From: Bacteroidales bacterium
GTDB taxonomy: Bacteria > Bacteroidota > Bacteroidia > Bacteroidales > F082
Reading direction: 5' to 3'
NCBI GenBank assembly: GCA_028704385.1
Contig: JAQVLA010000007.1
Coordinates: forward strand, 62,001 to 126,000
Length of the DNA stretch: 64,000 nucleotides
Below the pieces are notes generated by a model. The model was given only the letters and a program-made list of their open reading frames with translations. It did not search any database and was not told the origin of the DNA. Below are positions 1-8,531 of this stretch, one piece after another. Made by a program: the position numbers and the translations under genes. Positions within the stretch are counted from its first letter, which is position 1; each line of letters opens with the position of its first letter.

Positions 1-1674
1 AAATAAGGTGCTATACACAAACAAAACTCCCCAAATCATGGCAAGTATTCCTGTCGGAACGTCCCATTTGAGTCCTTTGGATTTTTCGAGAGATATGCCT
101 TCATTTTCAGCATCAACCACTATTTTTTTCCAGCCTGGTCCGCCTGGCCGGATACGTTTATAAAAGGCGCGTAAAATTTCTTTATCTGCCGGAGGAGTGA
201 GGTAAGTAACAATAAGCCACGAAATGGTGGTAATACCCACACCTGCAAGAATTTTAAAGGTTTCGCCGGGATTGTAACCCCAGAAACGCTCTGCTGCCAA
301 AAACCCAAGTGCTACTATAAAAGAAACAAGCATACCGGTTAGTTCGGTGTAGGCATTGATTCGCCACCAAAACCATCGCAGGATATAAATCAACCCTGTG
401 CCGGCACCAATCTGAAGCAAAATATGAAAAGCCTGTAAAGCATTTTGAAGCATCAATGCCAGTAAAACCGCGAAAAACATAAGAACAGCCGTAGTAATTC
501 TACCGGCGATAACCTGTTGCTGTTGTGTAGCTTCAGGTTTTAGAAAACGAACATAAAAATCATTTACGATATAGGACGACCCCCAATTGAGATGTGATGC
601 AGTTGTGGACATGAAAGCAGCAATTAGTGAAGCCACCACAAGACCAAGAAAGCCATTAGGGAGCCTTTTGAGCATGGCAGGATAAGCCAAATCATGCTGC
701 ACATATTGTGGATCGATGTTTGGGAAGGCCTGCTGAAGAGATGCCAGATCAGGGAAAACAATGAGTGAAAGCAAGCCTACAATAATCCATGGCCATGGTC
801 TCATAGCATAATGAAAAAAGTTGAAAAGCAAGGTAGCTCCAATGGCATTTTTTTCATCTTTGGCCGACAACATTCGTTGAGCAATATAGCCACCACCACC
901 TGGTTCTGCACCCGGATACCATACACTCCACCATTGCACTGCCAGTGGAATTATTAATAATGACACAAACATTTCTGTGTTATTAATATCAGGGATGAGA
1001 TTTAATTGAGGTGCGACTGCAGGATGGGAAAATAGCGTGGCCAGATCGCCAGTTTCTTTGTTTACGAGGATTATGGCTGCCCCGATTGCTCCGGCCATTG
1101 CCAGGCTAAACTGAAAGAAGTCGGAGTATAAAATGCTTTTTAAACCACCCAATGCACTATAAAACACAACGATAACAGCAGCAATGATAAGGGTTTGACC
1201 TGCTGACCATCCCAGCATCACACCACTGATCTTGATCAGTGCAATTGAAACAGATGCAATAACCATAATATTAAAGAATGCACCTAAATAGATAGCCCGA
1301 AATCCCCTAAGAAAAGCTGCCATTTTACCGCTGTACCGAATTTCATAAAACTCCAGATCGGTCAACACTTTAGATCGGTTCCAGAGCTTTGCGTACACAA
1401 AAACGGTTAACATTCCGGTGAATAAAAATGCCCACCATAGCCAGTTTCCGCCAACGCCTTTTTGCCTGACAATATCAGTGACAAGATTGGGTGTGTCACA
1501 CGAAAAGGTGGTTGCTACCATGCTCACGCCCAACAGCCACCAAGGCATGTTACGTCCTGAAAGAAAGAATTCATTATAGCCTCTGCCTGCATTGCGCGAA
1601 GCCCATATCCCGATGCTAATGAGCAACACAAAGAAAACTCCGACAATGATCCAGTCGAGTGTGTTTAAATTCAT
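1..1674 (-). CDS. Sodium/solute symporter (SSS family), partial at window edge
   Basis: The frame is open from an ATG at 1672-1674 to the left edge, so the C terminus is missing. The roughly 557 visible residues are very hydrophobic with a dozen or more probable membrane helices. They start like an SSS protein, with a short outside segment, a helix, and then a glycine-rich RNAGRGYNEFFLSGRNMPWW stretch typical of the family. Members couple Na+ entry to uptake of sugars, amino acids or other small solutes; the substrate cannot be read here. It lies 11 bp downstream of the S37-type peptidase gene on the same strand, so the two may be co-transcribed and the peptidase could feed the transporter. 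That functional link is inference. Confidence 0.85.
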   Translation of the reverse strand, partial: MNLNTLDWIIVGVFFVLLISIGIWASRNAGRGYNEFFLSGRNMPWWLLGVSMVATTFSCDTPNLVTDIVRQKGVGGNWLWWAFLFTGMLTVFVYAKLWNRSKVLTDLEFYEIRYSGKMAAFLRGFRAIYLGAFFNIMVIASVSIALIKISGVMLGWSAGQTLIIAAVIVVFYSALGGLKSILYSDFFQFSLAMAGAIGAAIILVNKETGDLATLFSHPAVAPQLNLIPDINNTEMFVSLLIIPLAVQWWSVWYPGAEPGGGGYIAQRMLSAKDEKNAIGATLLFNFFHYAMRPWPWIIVGLLSLIVFPDLASLQQAFPNIDPQYVQHDLAYPAMLKRLPNGFLGLVVASLIAAFMSTTASHLNWGSSYIVNDFYVRFLKPEATQQQQVIAGRITTAVLMFFAVLLALMLQNALQAFHILLQIGAGTGLIYILRWFWWRINAYTELTGMLVSFIVALGFLAAERFWGYNPGETFKILAGVGITTISWLIVTYLTPPADKEILRAFYKRIRPGGPGWKKIVVDAENEGISLEKSKGLKWDVPTGILAMIWGVLFVYSTLF

Positions 1675-1685
1675 TTTCGTTTGGG

Positions 1686-2993
1686 TTAATTAGTGATTAT
1701 TCCGAGCCATTCACGAAGCGTATCGTACACTTTTTCTTGTGTTGCTTCGTCAAAATGACGGATACGAGTGGTGTGTGAACCACCTTGCTTTACAATTTTA
1801 AGGGCATCTGTATTACCAGATGGAATTACAGCGGTGGACGACCAGGCATCAAATCCTCCATAGACATAAATAATTTGATTGCCGGATTTTTGAAGGAAAC
1901 GATTGACTTTTTTATTTAATCCTTTTCGAAATCTTGCTTTTTCACCAAGGGGAAGCCCGTGTTTGAAATCGGGTTTTTTCTGATAATGAATGAGTTTGCC
2001 AAAAGGTTTTGTGTCATAGGTGTAAAATCCCATTTCGGTGAGGGCCTGATAAAAAAATGCCTGCATGCCTTCGAGACTTTGATCTGCGAAAAAATCGTAG
2101 CCTGTTGCAGCGATCCATGTGTTGAAAATTTCATCATTCGAAACAGTTGTATCCGGAAAATTTTCGCAGGTGTATGGATACCATTGCCAGTAAGCAAAGC
2201 CAGTTTCAAGTACATTCAACTCAAAAGCACGATCAATACCACCAGCCCGCTCAAAAGTAAAGCCTCTTTTTGAAGTGGAATCTTTGAATTGATTTCGGAA
2301 AAAATCACGATTATTCAAGAGTTTAAACTGTAAATCCAGTAGTTTCTTTCTGCATGTAGCAGTTCCCACAGTGTCCAGGAAATGCTGAACCCTGGGGTCA
2401 GCTTCTGAAAAATTAAGTGGAGCAACATAGGCAACAGTTGCAGCAACATCCTTGGGATAGAAATAGCGATAGTAAAGACTTGTTTGACCACCTTTGCTGA
2501 TGCCGGTTGCAAGCCAGGGTGAGTAATAAATATTTTTGAGTTTGGTGGTGATAGTATGTAAATCATGCGTGGCATTTTCAAGTGTTAAAGCTTTCCAATC
2601 CTGGTTTTCAGGCATGCTTTCACTAAAAAACCTGTGTTCAACCACCAATAAATTAGCATCCAGATTTTTCGCTATTTCTTCTTCATAGAATGGGTACAAA
2701 GCATAATCAGCATTGTAACCTTCCGTGACTAATACCATAGGTTTATTAACATCGGAATGGCGTAAAATAATACGTTGCTGAAAGCTGCCTTTTTCAGGAT
2801 TTTTAGGATCAACAGCTTGTTTTAAAAAGAAAACAAAGGCTTCAGCATAACGCTTGTTTTGGATTTGCAGGGTGTCAATTTTTTCAAAACCTAATTCAAG
2901 CAGTTTTTCCTTTAGGGGTTGTGCAATTAACTCAGCGTTGAATGCAAAAAGCAGTAACAGGATAAATATTCCTTTAAAAACTTTTCGGGCCAT
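1686..2993 (-). CDS. Secreted S37-type serine peptidase (prolyl tripeptidyl/aminopeptidase-like)
   Basis: The product is 435 residues with a signal peptide at about 1-24. The alpha/beta-hydrolase nucleophile motif GISKGGQTS places the serine near residue 166. A later YGGFDAWSS segment is a likely aspartate region, and GGSHTTRIR supplies a likely catalytic histidine. This arrangement matches the PS-10/S37 family known from Streptomyces tripeptidyl aminopeptidases and from Bacteroidota. It probably trims peptides in the periplasm or outside the cell. The prophage left end begins only about 55 bp upstream of the start codon, so the native promoter may have been separated from the gene or shortened by the insertion. 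Confidence 0.75.
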   Translation of the reverse strand: MARKVFKGIFILLLLFAFNAELIAQPLKEKLLELGFEKIDTLQIQNKRYAEAFVFFLKQAVDPKNPEKGSFQQRIILRHSDVNKPMVLVTEGYNADYALYPFYEEEIAKNLDANLLVVEHRFFSESMPENQDWKALTLENATHDLHTITTKLKNIYYSPWLATGISKGGQTSLYYRYFYPKDVAATVAYVAPLNFSEADPRVQHFLDTVGTATCRKKLLDLQFKLLNNRDFFRNQFKDSTSKRGFTFERAGGIDRAFELNVLETGFAYWQWYPYTCENFPDTTVSNDEIFNTWIAATGYDFFADQSLEGMQAFFYQALTEMGFYTYDTKPFGKLIHYQKKPDFKHGLPLGEKARFRKGLNKKVNRFLQKSGNQIIYVYGGFDAWSSTAVIPSGNTDALKIVKQGGSHTTRIRHFDEATQEKVYDTLREWLGIITN

Positions 2994-3075
2994 GTGTTTT
3001 GGTTTTTTGGTGCAAGTTAGCGGATTCCTTGAAACTTACAGTTATCACTTGATTTTTTGCAAAAATAAGGGCACA

Positions 3076-3180
3076 AAAACCAAATGTATCAAAGTATAAA
3101 AGTAAAAAAGCCCTTTTTTTATTGAATAACAATACATTACACTATAAAGGTACTTAGACGTGTTTGCAACCAAATGTATA
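3076..3180 (+). promoter_or_regulatory. Left-end transposase binding sites (putative L1 and L2)
   Basis: AAAACCAAATGTATC lies at 3076-3090 and GCAACCAAATGTATA at 3166-3180, both in the same orientation, sharing the core CCAAATGTAT. The reverse complement of this core occurs twice at the right end. Mu-type transposases need several end sites, and the wider spacing on the left than on the right is also seen in Mu. The assignment rests on position and inverted repetition only. Confidence 0.65.
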
Positions 3181-3299
3181 ATTTACTTTAATTCAGGTTT
3201 AATAATTGCCTGATTTGAATGGTATGTGTTTAGCTTTGATTTAAGCGTGATTTAATTAGGCTTTAATACAAGCCTGAAACCATGCCTTTTGCTTTATTT

Positions 3300-3323
3300 A
3301 CGCCAACTGTGGCGTTTTTTTTT
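3300..3323 (+). terminator. Rho-independent terminator near the left end
   Basis: A hairpin ACGCC-aactgt-GGCGT is followed directly by nine T residues on the plus strand. It would stop rightward transcription entering the prophage from the host side and so shield the early promoter region. Confidence 0.7.
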
Positions 3324-3418
3324 GCCTATTTATATGATAGCCTATGATGCCATAGAAACAGTACAACCTTTAGCAATTTAAACAGTACTGAAATAAACTT
3401 AAAATGACAAAAAACAAA

Positions 3419-3454
3419 TTAGGTGGACACTTAGGTGGACACTTAGGTGGACAT
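3419..3454. repeat. Three tandem 12-bp iterons (TTAGGTGGACAC)
   Basis: TTAGGTGGACAC occurs twice in tandem and a third time as TTAGGTGGACAT, with an exact 12-bp period. That spacing puts the units on nearly the same helical face. They lie 280 bp beyond the convergent end of the repressor gene in otherwise unique sequence. They could be operators for the repressor or Ner protein, or an internal activating site for the transposase. Confidence 0.7.
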
Positions 3455-3734
3455 TTTACCCTAAAAAACGGGTTTATAATATAGATTTAAGTGATCTGCA
3501 ATGCAGCGAAACAATTAAAAAACAGCAATACAACCCCCTTTAGTTACCTGAAAAAACAGGTTTAAAATAAATAAAAACAAACATAACACATTGAAAAACA
3601 GCGTATAAACGAAATAACGAACTATAAAAGGCTTATTTTACCATAGAGTAGCCAACACACACTTTATATAAGGCAAAACTTCCGTGCAAAAAAAACGCAT
3701 TAAGGGAGCGGGGCGATATGTGCCCACAATTTTA

Positions 3735-4154
3735 TTATCCGGTTTGCTTATAGCCGTGGCCGTTGTCGTTGTTAGTATCGTTATTGGATAGTTGCAGCTG
3801 CAAGTCGTTTATTTTGTCGCTTAGCAGCTCTATGGTTTGTTCCTGGCGTGCTATCAGCTTATCGCGCAAGGCACACTCGCGGCATGGGCCTGGTGGAAGA
3901 TCGCTCGTGGTAACATGATTTGACCGGGGATCCTTATGGCTCTTTAACATAGATCCTTCACCTGTTATTAACCATGATGGCGATATATTTGGATATGTGG
4001 CGATAAATCTTGAAATAATATCTTCGGTTATGCCACTTGGATTCTCAAGAGTTCCTCTAGAAATACTAGTCTTAGCATAAAACTCTCTTTTGCTAAGTCC
4101 TGAATTTTCAACAAATTGCAAAATTCTTTGCTTTATTGGCGATATTTTTTGCAT
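3735..4154 (-). CDS. Xre-type phage repressor (immunity regulator)
   Basis: The protein has 139 residues. Its first 70 form a helix-turn-helix of the type common in Bacteroidota phages (KQRILQFVENSGLSKREFYAKTSISRGTLEN, then a PNISPSWLITGEG tail). A Cys-containing CRECALRDK linker and a C-terminal heptad-like coiled coil (about 90-125) likely mediate dimerisation. It is divergent from the Ner-like gene and early operon, which fits a lysogeny repressor acting on the shared control region. There is no C-terminal peptidase domain, so RecA-triggered self-cleavage of the lambda type is unlikely. Induction may instead run through the two antirepressors at 13.4-15.3 kb; that is inference. Confidence 0.8.
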   Translation of the reverse strand: MQKISPIKQRILQFVENSGLSKREFYAKTSISRGTLENPSGITEDIISRFIATYPNISPSWLITGEGSMLKSHKDPRSNHVTTSDLPPGPCRECALRDKLIARQEQTIELLSDKINDLQLQLSNNDTNNDNGHGYKQTG

Positions 4155-4221
4155 TTTTTCTTGCTAATGGCGAAATCCTTTGTATATTTGCACTATTAAA
4201 ACACTGTAAAAGTACATAAAT
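4155..4221. promoter_or_regulatory. Divergent repressor/early control region
   Basis: A rightward promoter of Bacteroidota type is visible: TTGCT at about 4161, 17 bp, then TATATTTG at 4183-4190, 32 bp before the Ner-like start. ATTGGCGATAT (in the repressor start) and AATGGCGAAAT (about 4167) are near-repeats and may be operator half-sites covering this promoter. Confidence 0.6.
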
Positions 4222-4473
4222 ATGACCAAGCTTGTCAAGAAATTTCCTGAAAATCAGAAAATAGGCAGTCAAATCACTAAGGCTAACCGTCTTCGAATAG
4301 CTGCCAAAACCGGATACAGCCAGCGTTACATTCGTGAAATGCTAAGTGGTTGGTGCAAAATGCCAGATAGTGTAAAAGCCGAAGCCGTCAAAATTTTGGA
4401 AGAGCGTGCCGAGCTCGACCGCCGCCTGGCCCAACTGGCCAATGCACAGGACAACCCTATCATTAATCAATAA
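4222..4473 (+). CDS. Ner/Cro-like early regulator
   Basis: An 83-residue basic protein with a probable helix-turn-helix (RLRIAAKTGYSQRYIREMLSGW) and a helical tail (residues 50-80). It is the first gene of the early operon and divergent from the repressor, the position of Ner in Mu. Its expected role is to down-regulate repressor and early transcription after induction. The assignment is by position, size and the HTH. The coding start follows the TATATTTG promoter by 32 bp. Confidence 0.65.
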   Translation: MTKLVKKFPENQKIGSQITKANRLRIAAKTGYSQRYIREMLSGWCKMPDSVKAEAVKILEERAELDRRLAQLANAQDNPIINQ

Positions 4474-4477
4474 ATCA

Positions 4478-4687
4478 ATGAGCATCATGAGTAAACCCAA
4501 AATTGCCCACAGAGTTGCTGTTATGGCAGATATAGAAGCTGAATCGAAAGCAGAGCTGATTAAAAAAATCATTCATGAGCTGAGAGAGATACCAAAGAAC
4601 TTCCTTTCCGGGTCATTTTATCTTGGTGGTGCTGCTGCCACCCGTATCGAGACGCTTGAAAACAATAGCGATCCTTCTGTCGATTAA
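4478..4687 (+). CDS. Small early protein of unknown function
   Basis: A 69-residue frame starts at ATG 4478 (a second ATG at 4487 is also possible), 4 bp after the Ner-like stop. It contains a helical, charged N-terminal half (ADIEAESKAELIKKIIHELREI) and a short glycine/alanine segment. Its 3' end overlaps the minus-strand gene 4613-4819. I do not recognise a family. Many transposable phages have small unknown genes here. Confidence 0.45.
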   Translation: MSIMSKPKIAHRVAVMADIEAESKAELIKKIIHELREIPKNFLSGSFYLGGAAATRIETLENNSDPSVD

Positions 4688-4819
4688 TTCATTCAGTTCC
4701 TCATGACAATAAATAGAGTTAAATCCATGGCCTCCTGTAAGTACATACGAAGCTTTTGTGCCGCAAATAGGGCAGTATACGTCATGAGCAAAGTCGAGTT
4801 TTTTAATAAAATCATTCAT
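4613..4819 (-). CDS. Small Cys-rich protein on the opposite strand, with its own promoter
   Basis: A 68-residue protein with CPICG near residues 17-21 and a later single Cys, suggesting a small metal-binding fold. It points against the early operon and overlaps the end of the preceding plus-strand gene by 75 bp. The main support is its leader. The 42 bp from its start codon upward are also found before the minus-strand gene at 12848-13135, and contain a TACATTTG -10-type box. Two unrelated coding regions behind the same leader argue that both are expressed, possibly in the lysogen. Function unknown. Confidence 0.6.
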   Translation of the reverse strand: MNDFIKKLDFAHDVYCPICGTKASYVLTGGHGFNSIYCHEELNELIDRRIAIVFKRLDTGGSSTTKIK

Positions 4820-4855
4820 AACACTACATTTTTAAAGGTTAGCACTGCAAATGTA
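4814..4855 (-). promoter_or_regulatory. Duplicated promoter/leader module, copy 1
   Basis: Read on the minus strand, TACATTTG (4848-4855) fits the Bacteroidota -7 consensus TAnnTTTG and is followed by GCAGTGCTAACC and the start codon. TACATTT and a downstream AAATGTA form an inverted repeat that could be an operator. The 42 bp match 13130-13171 exactly or nearly so. Confidence 0.65.
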
Positions 4856-4925
4856 GCAAATCCCGGGGCCGAGCATGAGCGGCTGGATCGAATCAGCCCC
4901 CGGGAACCAAATAAAAGTTCACTAA

Positions 4926-6965
4926 ATGGAATACTATAACAATATACTCTGCATGCCGGCACACAGCTACTACCATGTGTATGCTGATGGCCCCGGACAG
5001 GGCGATATTGTGGAGTATAACTATGTGAGCTATGCTGCTTATTTAAAGCAAGCCTATAGAGGAACTATTAATGTAGTAAGAGAGGGCAAGGGCGAGGGCA
5101 ACTATGCGCTGATAGAGCTGGCCAGCATACCGCCAAAATACAGCAAGGCTATCTATGCCGACTATCCCGATCCGGAAAAAATAGCGATGCGCAACCCGCT
5201 GCTCGACAGCATTAAAACAGATGGCCTGGCCCTGCAATATTATACCGATTACCGCTATCCGGATGGATCGCCCATACCTACCGAAAGGGTCGATAATATA
5301 AAACTCTGGACAAATAACGCTTCAATACTGAATGCTGTGGATATGCACTATCAGCAGCATGTGAGCGCACGAGCCAAGCAAGGCAAGAAGCCTAATAAGA
5401 TGGCGTTTTTTTCGAACGTGGCCAATGTGCTAAAGAGTGATTTGCTGAAAGCCTGGCCCAATAACCTGCCTACCAACAGGCTCCGGCTCCAGGAAAAGTT
5501 TTTTCAATACCGCAAAATAAGCTATGCTGCCTTTATCAAAAAACTAAAAGGCAACAAAAACGCCGAAATCATTGACGACAACCTGCTCAACCTGTTGCGC
5601 TATATCTCAACAATGCCTACCCGTCCGTACAATACCAAGGTAGTAGAAATTTACAAGGAATTTATGGCCGGCAAAATAGAGCTTTACGATAAAAAAACAG
5701 GCGAGGAGTTTTTGCCGGAGAACTATTTAGACCGCAATGGACAGGTTAAGGTATTTACAGAAAGTGCAGTGTGGACAAAACTGAGCCAACCGGCCAACCA
5801 GGTACGCATTGATAAGCTTAGGCTTGGCGGCAAAGACTTTAACGACACCCAGCGGCCACACAGGCATCGGCATAGCCCCTTCTTTAGTTTTAGCAAGATT
5901 AGTATGGATGACCGCGACCTGGTATGGAAGGACAGTAACACCATGAAGCGAGTAAAAGCTTACTACTCTTACGATGTAGCCTCTGGCTGCCGTGTTGGAT
6001 CAGCGTATAGCATGGATAAGGATGAGGCTTTGTTCCTGGACTGTATGCGCGATATGTTTGTGTTTATAGACCGAAACGGCTTTGGCATTCCGATGGAAGT
6101 TGAGGTTGAAAATCATCTTGTTAATAAGTTTTTTGTCCAGTTACAGGACATGTTCCCATACCTTACAATTTGTGCACCAGGGAATAGTCAGGAAAAACGT
6201 GCCGAACATTTTAACCGCTACGTAAAGTATCAGGTAGAAAAGAATAACCATCCTGGCATTGGCCGTTGGTGGCTCAAAAGCAAGTATAATAGGGTGCCAT
6301 TGGACAGGGTTGATGACGGCTTTAAGCAACGCATGAAATCTATGGATAAGCTTATAGCCGATGACATAATTGACACGCTGGAATACAACAATTCATTGCA
6401 CCCCAAGCAGGATGTATATCCCGGAATGACACGCATGCAGGTGCTGGTTGAAAACCTAAACCCAGACCTGCCAAATCTCAACAAACAGTTTATTTATCGC
6501 TATATAGGTTTCGAAACAGCTACCAGCATACAACGCAATCAATATGTTTCGGTGCAAAAGATGAAATATATGCTTCCACACCCTAATGTGCTTGAAATGC
6601 TGGCTCCAAACAACCGCGAGGTGATGGCCTATTGGATGCCGGATGGCGAGGGCGCAATAAACGAGGTGTATTTGTATCAGAATGGTCAATTTATATGCAC
6701 ATGCGAACGCCTTGAAACATACAACGAGGCCAAAGCAGAGCGTACCGATAAGGATTGGGCGGCAAAAGCAAAACAGGATGCTTATGTAGCCGAGTTTGAC
6801 AAGTACGTGAACGGTGCGGCAAAAGAATATGCCAAGCTTGAAATAATGAAAAAGCAAACTGTAGCCACCAAGCCGGCACGCATAATAGAACCAAAACCAG
6901 CAACTGTTGAACCCGAGGTGGTAACAGACTACGCCCGTAAGGCAATTGATGACTTTTTTAATTAA
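4926..6965 (+). CDS. MuA-type DDE transposase
   Basis: The protein has 679 residues, the usual length for the family. An RNase H-like core shows YSYDVASG (D350), GIPMEVEVEN with an acidic residue near 393-395, and PGNSQEKRAEHFNR (E423/E427). The spacing fits the DD/E-E triad of the Bacteroidota MuA branch. The N-terminal third should bind the end sites and the basic, Ala/Lys-rich C-terminal tail likely contacts the target-selector ATPase, which is the next gene. It catalyses strand transfer for integration and replicative transposition. The start at 4926 lies about 70 bp downstream of the minus-strand leader module. The gene is intact. Confidence 0.93.
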   Translation: MEYYNNILCMPAHSYYHVYADGPGQGDIVEYNYVSYAAYLKQAYRGTINVVREGKGEGNYALIELASIPPKYSKAIYADYPDPEKIAMRNPLLDSIKTDGLALQYYTDYRYPDGSPIPTERVDNIKLWTNNASILNAVDMHYQQHVSARAKQGKKPNKMAFFSNVANVLKSDLLKAWPNNLPTNRLRLQEKFFQYRKISYAAFIKKLKGNKNAEIIDDNLLNLLRYISTMPTRPYNTKVVEIYKEFMAGKIELYDKKTGEEFLPENYLDRNGQVKVFTESAVWTKLSQPANQVRIDKLRLGGKDFNDTQRPHRHRHSPFFSFSKISMDDRDLVWKDSNTMKRVKAYYSYDVASGCRVGSAYSMDKDEALFLDCMRDMFVFIDRNGFGIPMEVEVENHLVNKFFVQLQDMFPYLTICAPGNSQEKRAEHFNRYVKYQVEKNNHPGIGRWWLKSKYNRVPLDRVDDGFKQRMKSMDKLIADDIIDTLEYNNSLHPKQDVYPGMTRMQVLVENLNPDLPNLNKQFIYRYIGFETATSIQRNQYVSVQKMKYMLPHPNVLEMLAPNNREVMAYWMPDGEGAINEVYLYQNGQFICTCERLETYNEAKAERTDKDWAAKAKQDAYVAEFDKYVNGAAKEYAKLEIMKKQTVATKPARIIEPKPATVEPEVVTDYARKAIDDFFN

Positions 6966-6978
6966 ATACCATTTATAT

Positions 6979-7863
6979 ATGATTACTACAGCATTTAAAC
7001 AGCAAATAATTGCGAAATTAGTTGAGGCAGAAAAGGCCAGCGGGCTTACTGGCAAGCGTTATGCCATAAAAATAGGCATCAACCCGGCACAATGGAGCCG
7101 GCTAAAGAATGGCGAACTGGATAATGTGATAGCCGACAGCCGCTTTATCACATTGGCAAGGCTTAATGATTTGCACACAGGCGACAAATTGCCCTGGCGC
7201 ACGGTTGAAACATCCACCTATAGCTACATACATTCGCTGCTTCACACCTGCCAGCAGGAGCGTATTAGTGTAATGCTATGCGACTTAGCTGATATTGGTA
7301 AAACTTATGCCGCCCGCCGCTATGCAAGCGAAAACAAAAATGCTGTGTACATCGATTGTTCACAAGTTAAGAGTAAGCAGCTGTTTGTTCGCGAGTTGGC
7401 AAGGCAATTTGGCAGCAACCACACCAGTAAATATTCAGAAGTATATAACGACCTGGTGTATTACCTCAATTCGCTTCAAAGTGTAATCATTATAGTTGAT
7501 GAGGCAGGCGATTTGCGATACGATGCATTCCTGGAACTAAAAGCATTGTGGAATGCTACAGAAGGCAATATTGGCTGGTTTATGCTTGGTGCCGATGGAT
7601 TAAAGGCAACCATCAACCGGTCAATTAATAACAAAAAGGTTGGATATACAGAGATATTTCGCCGCTACGGAAGCAAATTCAGGCAGATCACCCCACAAGG
7701 CCGCGAAGCCCTGGATGAATTTAAACGAGAACAAGTTGCCCAGGTGATTGAGGCCAATGCGCCAAAAGGCAGTGATGTGCAGAAACTTGTGAAAGCAAGT
7801 GGTCACTCCCTAACAAATGCATACAACATGATTCGCGTCATGAATAACCAGGCTGCACAATGA
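6979..7863 (+). CDS. MuB-like AAA+ target-selection ATPase
   Basis: From ATG 6979 the protein has 294 residues. Residues 1-65 look like an HTH that reads KRYAIKIGINPAQWSRLKNG, as in MuB. The ATPase domain follows, with Walker B IIIVDEAG at about 170-177. MuB delivers target DNA to the MuA-end complex and stimulates strand transfer. The Walker A position reads DLADIGKT (102-109), with Asp in place of the first Gly of GxxxxGKT. ATP binding may be altered. A start further upstream (6946) would overlap MuA; 6979 follows the MuA stop by 13 bp. The 3' end overlaps the next gene by 4 bp. Confidence 0.88.
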   Translation: MITTAFKQQIIAKLVEAEKASGLTGKRYAIKIGINPAQWSRLKNGELDNVIADSRFITLARLNDLHTGDKLPWRTVETSTYSYIHSLLHTCQQERISVMLCDLADIGKTYAARRYASENKNAVYIDCSQVKSKQLFVRELARQFGSNHTSKYSEVYNDLVYYLNSLQSVIIIVDEAGDLRYDAFLELKALWNATEGNIGWFMLGADGLKATINRSINNKKVGYTEIFRRYGSKFRQITPQGREALDEFKREQVAQVIEANAPKGSDVQKLVKASGHSLTNAYNMIRVMNNQAAQ

Positions 7864-8513
7864 GTAAAAAGGCTGACATAGAATTGAGCCGTGCTTTGTC
7901 GGTTGATAATGTGCTTAGTTATAAGTTTACAGGGCTGCCATTTGAGGGCGAAATGCGTGATGTATTTGGAACTCCGGAGCGTGCCGGAAGCTGGATAATC
8001 TGGGGGCATTCAGGGAGCGGCAAAACGACCTTTAACATGCAGCTGGCACGCTATATAAGCCAGTTCGAGAAGGTAATATACAACAGTCTTGAAGAGTGGC
8101 CAAGCGCAAGTATAGCATCTGCTTACAAGCGTGCAGGCCTGAAACAAGGCGATAAATTAATCATGGTGGGTGAGCCTATGGATTTGTTTGCGATACGTAT
8201 GCAGCGCAAACGCTCTCCAAACGTGATGATTATCGACAGTGTCAAGTACACAAAATTTCGATGGAGCGATTACGAAAAGTTTTGCAAGTTGTTTCCAAAT
8301 AAGCTGAAAATATGGGTAGCACACGCAAAAGGAAAAGAACCCAAAGGCGGGCTTGCCGTTGACATTCAATTTGACAGCCATGTAAAAATATACACCGAAG
8401 GCTATCGCGCATTTATCACTAGCCGATTTAGTGATAATGGCAGCGGACATTTAGATATATGGCCTGCAGGTGCACGTAAATATTGGGGCGAACTAGAAGA
8501 AACCGATTTATAA
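7860..8513 (+). CDS. RecA-like P-loop ATPase (Sak4/RadA-like)
   Basis: A 217-residue protein with a clear Walker A GHSGSGKTT (49-57) and a Walker B-like VMIIDS near residue 122. The size and layout fit the single-domain RecA/RadA core of phage Sak4-type recombinases, which anneal or pair single-stranded DNA. Its ATGA overlap with the MuB-like gene suggests coupled translation, and the position suggests a role in transposition-linked replication or repair. The exact subfamily is not certain from sequence alone. Confidence 0.75.
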   Translation: MSKKADIELSRALSVDNVLSYKFTGLPFEGEMRDVFGTPERAGSWIIWGHSGSGKTTFNMQLARYISQFEKVIYNSLEEWPSASIASAYKRAGLKQGDKLIMVGEPMDLFAIRMQRKRSPNVMIIDSVKYTKFRWSDYEKFCKLFPNKLKIWVAHAKGKEPKGGLAVDIQFDSHVKIYTEGYRAFITSRFSDNGSGHLDIWPAGARKYWGELEETDL

Positions 8514-8531
8514 ATTAAAATAGTTATAGCC

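Larger units (their letters stand above)
3095..3734. other. Noncoding left-end region of the prophage
   Basis: About 640 bp of AT-rich sequence without a credible gene. It holds the second left-end site, a rightward terminator at 3300-3323 and three 12-bp iterons at 3419-3454. In Mu the matching region contains the operator and the internal activation sequence bound by repressor and transposase. A similar role is plausible here. I see no other organised feature. Confidence 0.5.

Noticed and set aside
6456-7055. 199-residue minus-strand frame
   Set aside because: Antisense to the end of MuA and start of MuB; hydrophobic composition is that of a shadow frame.
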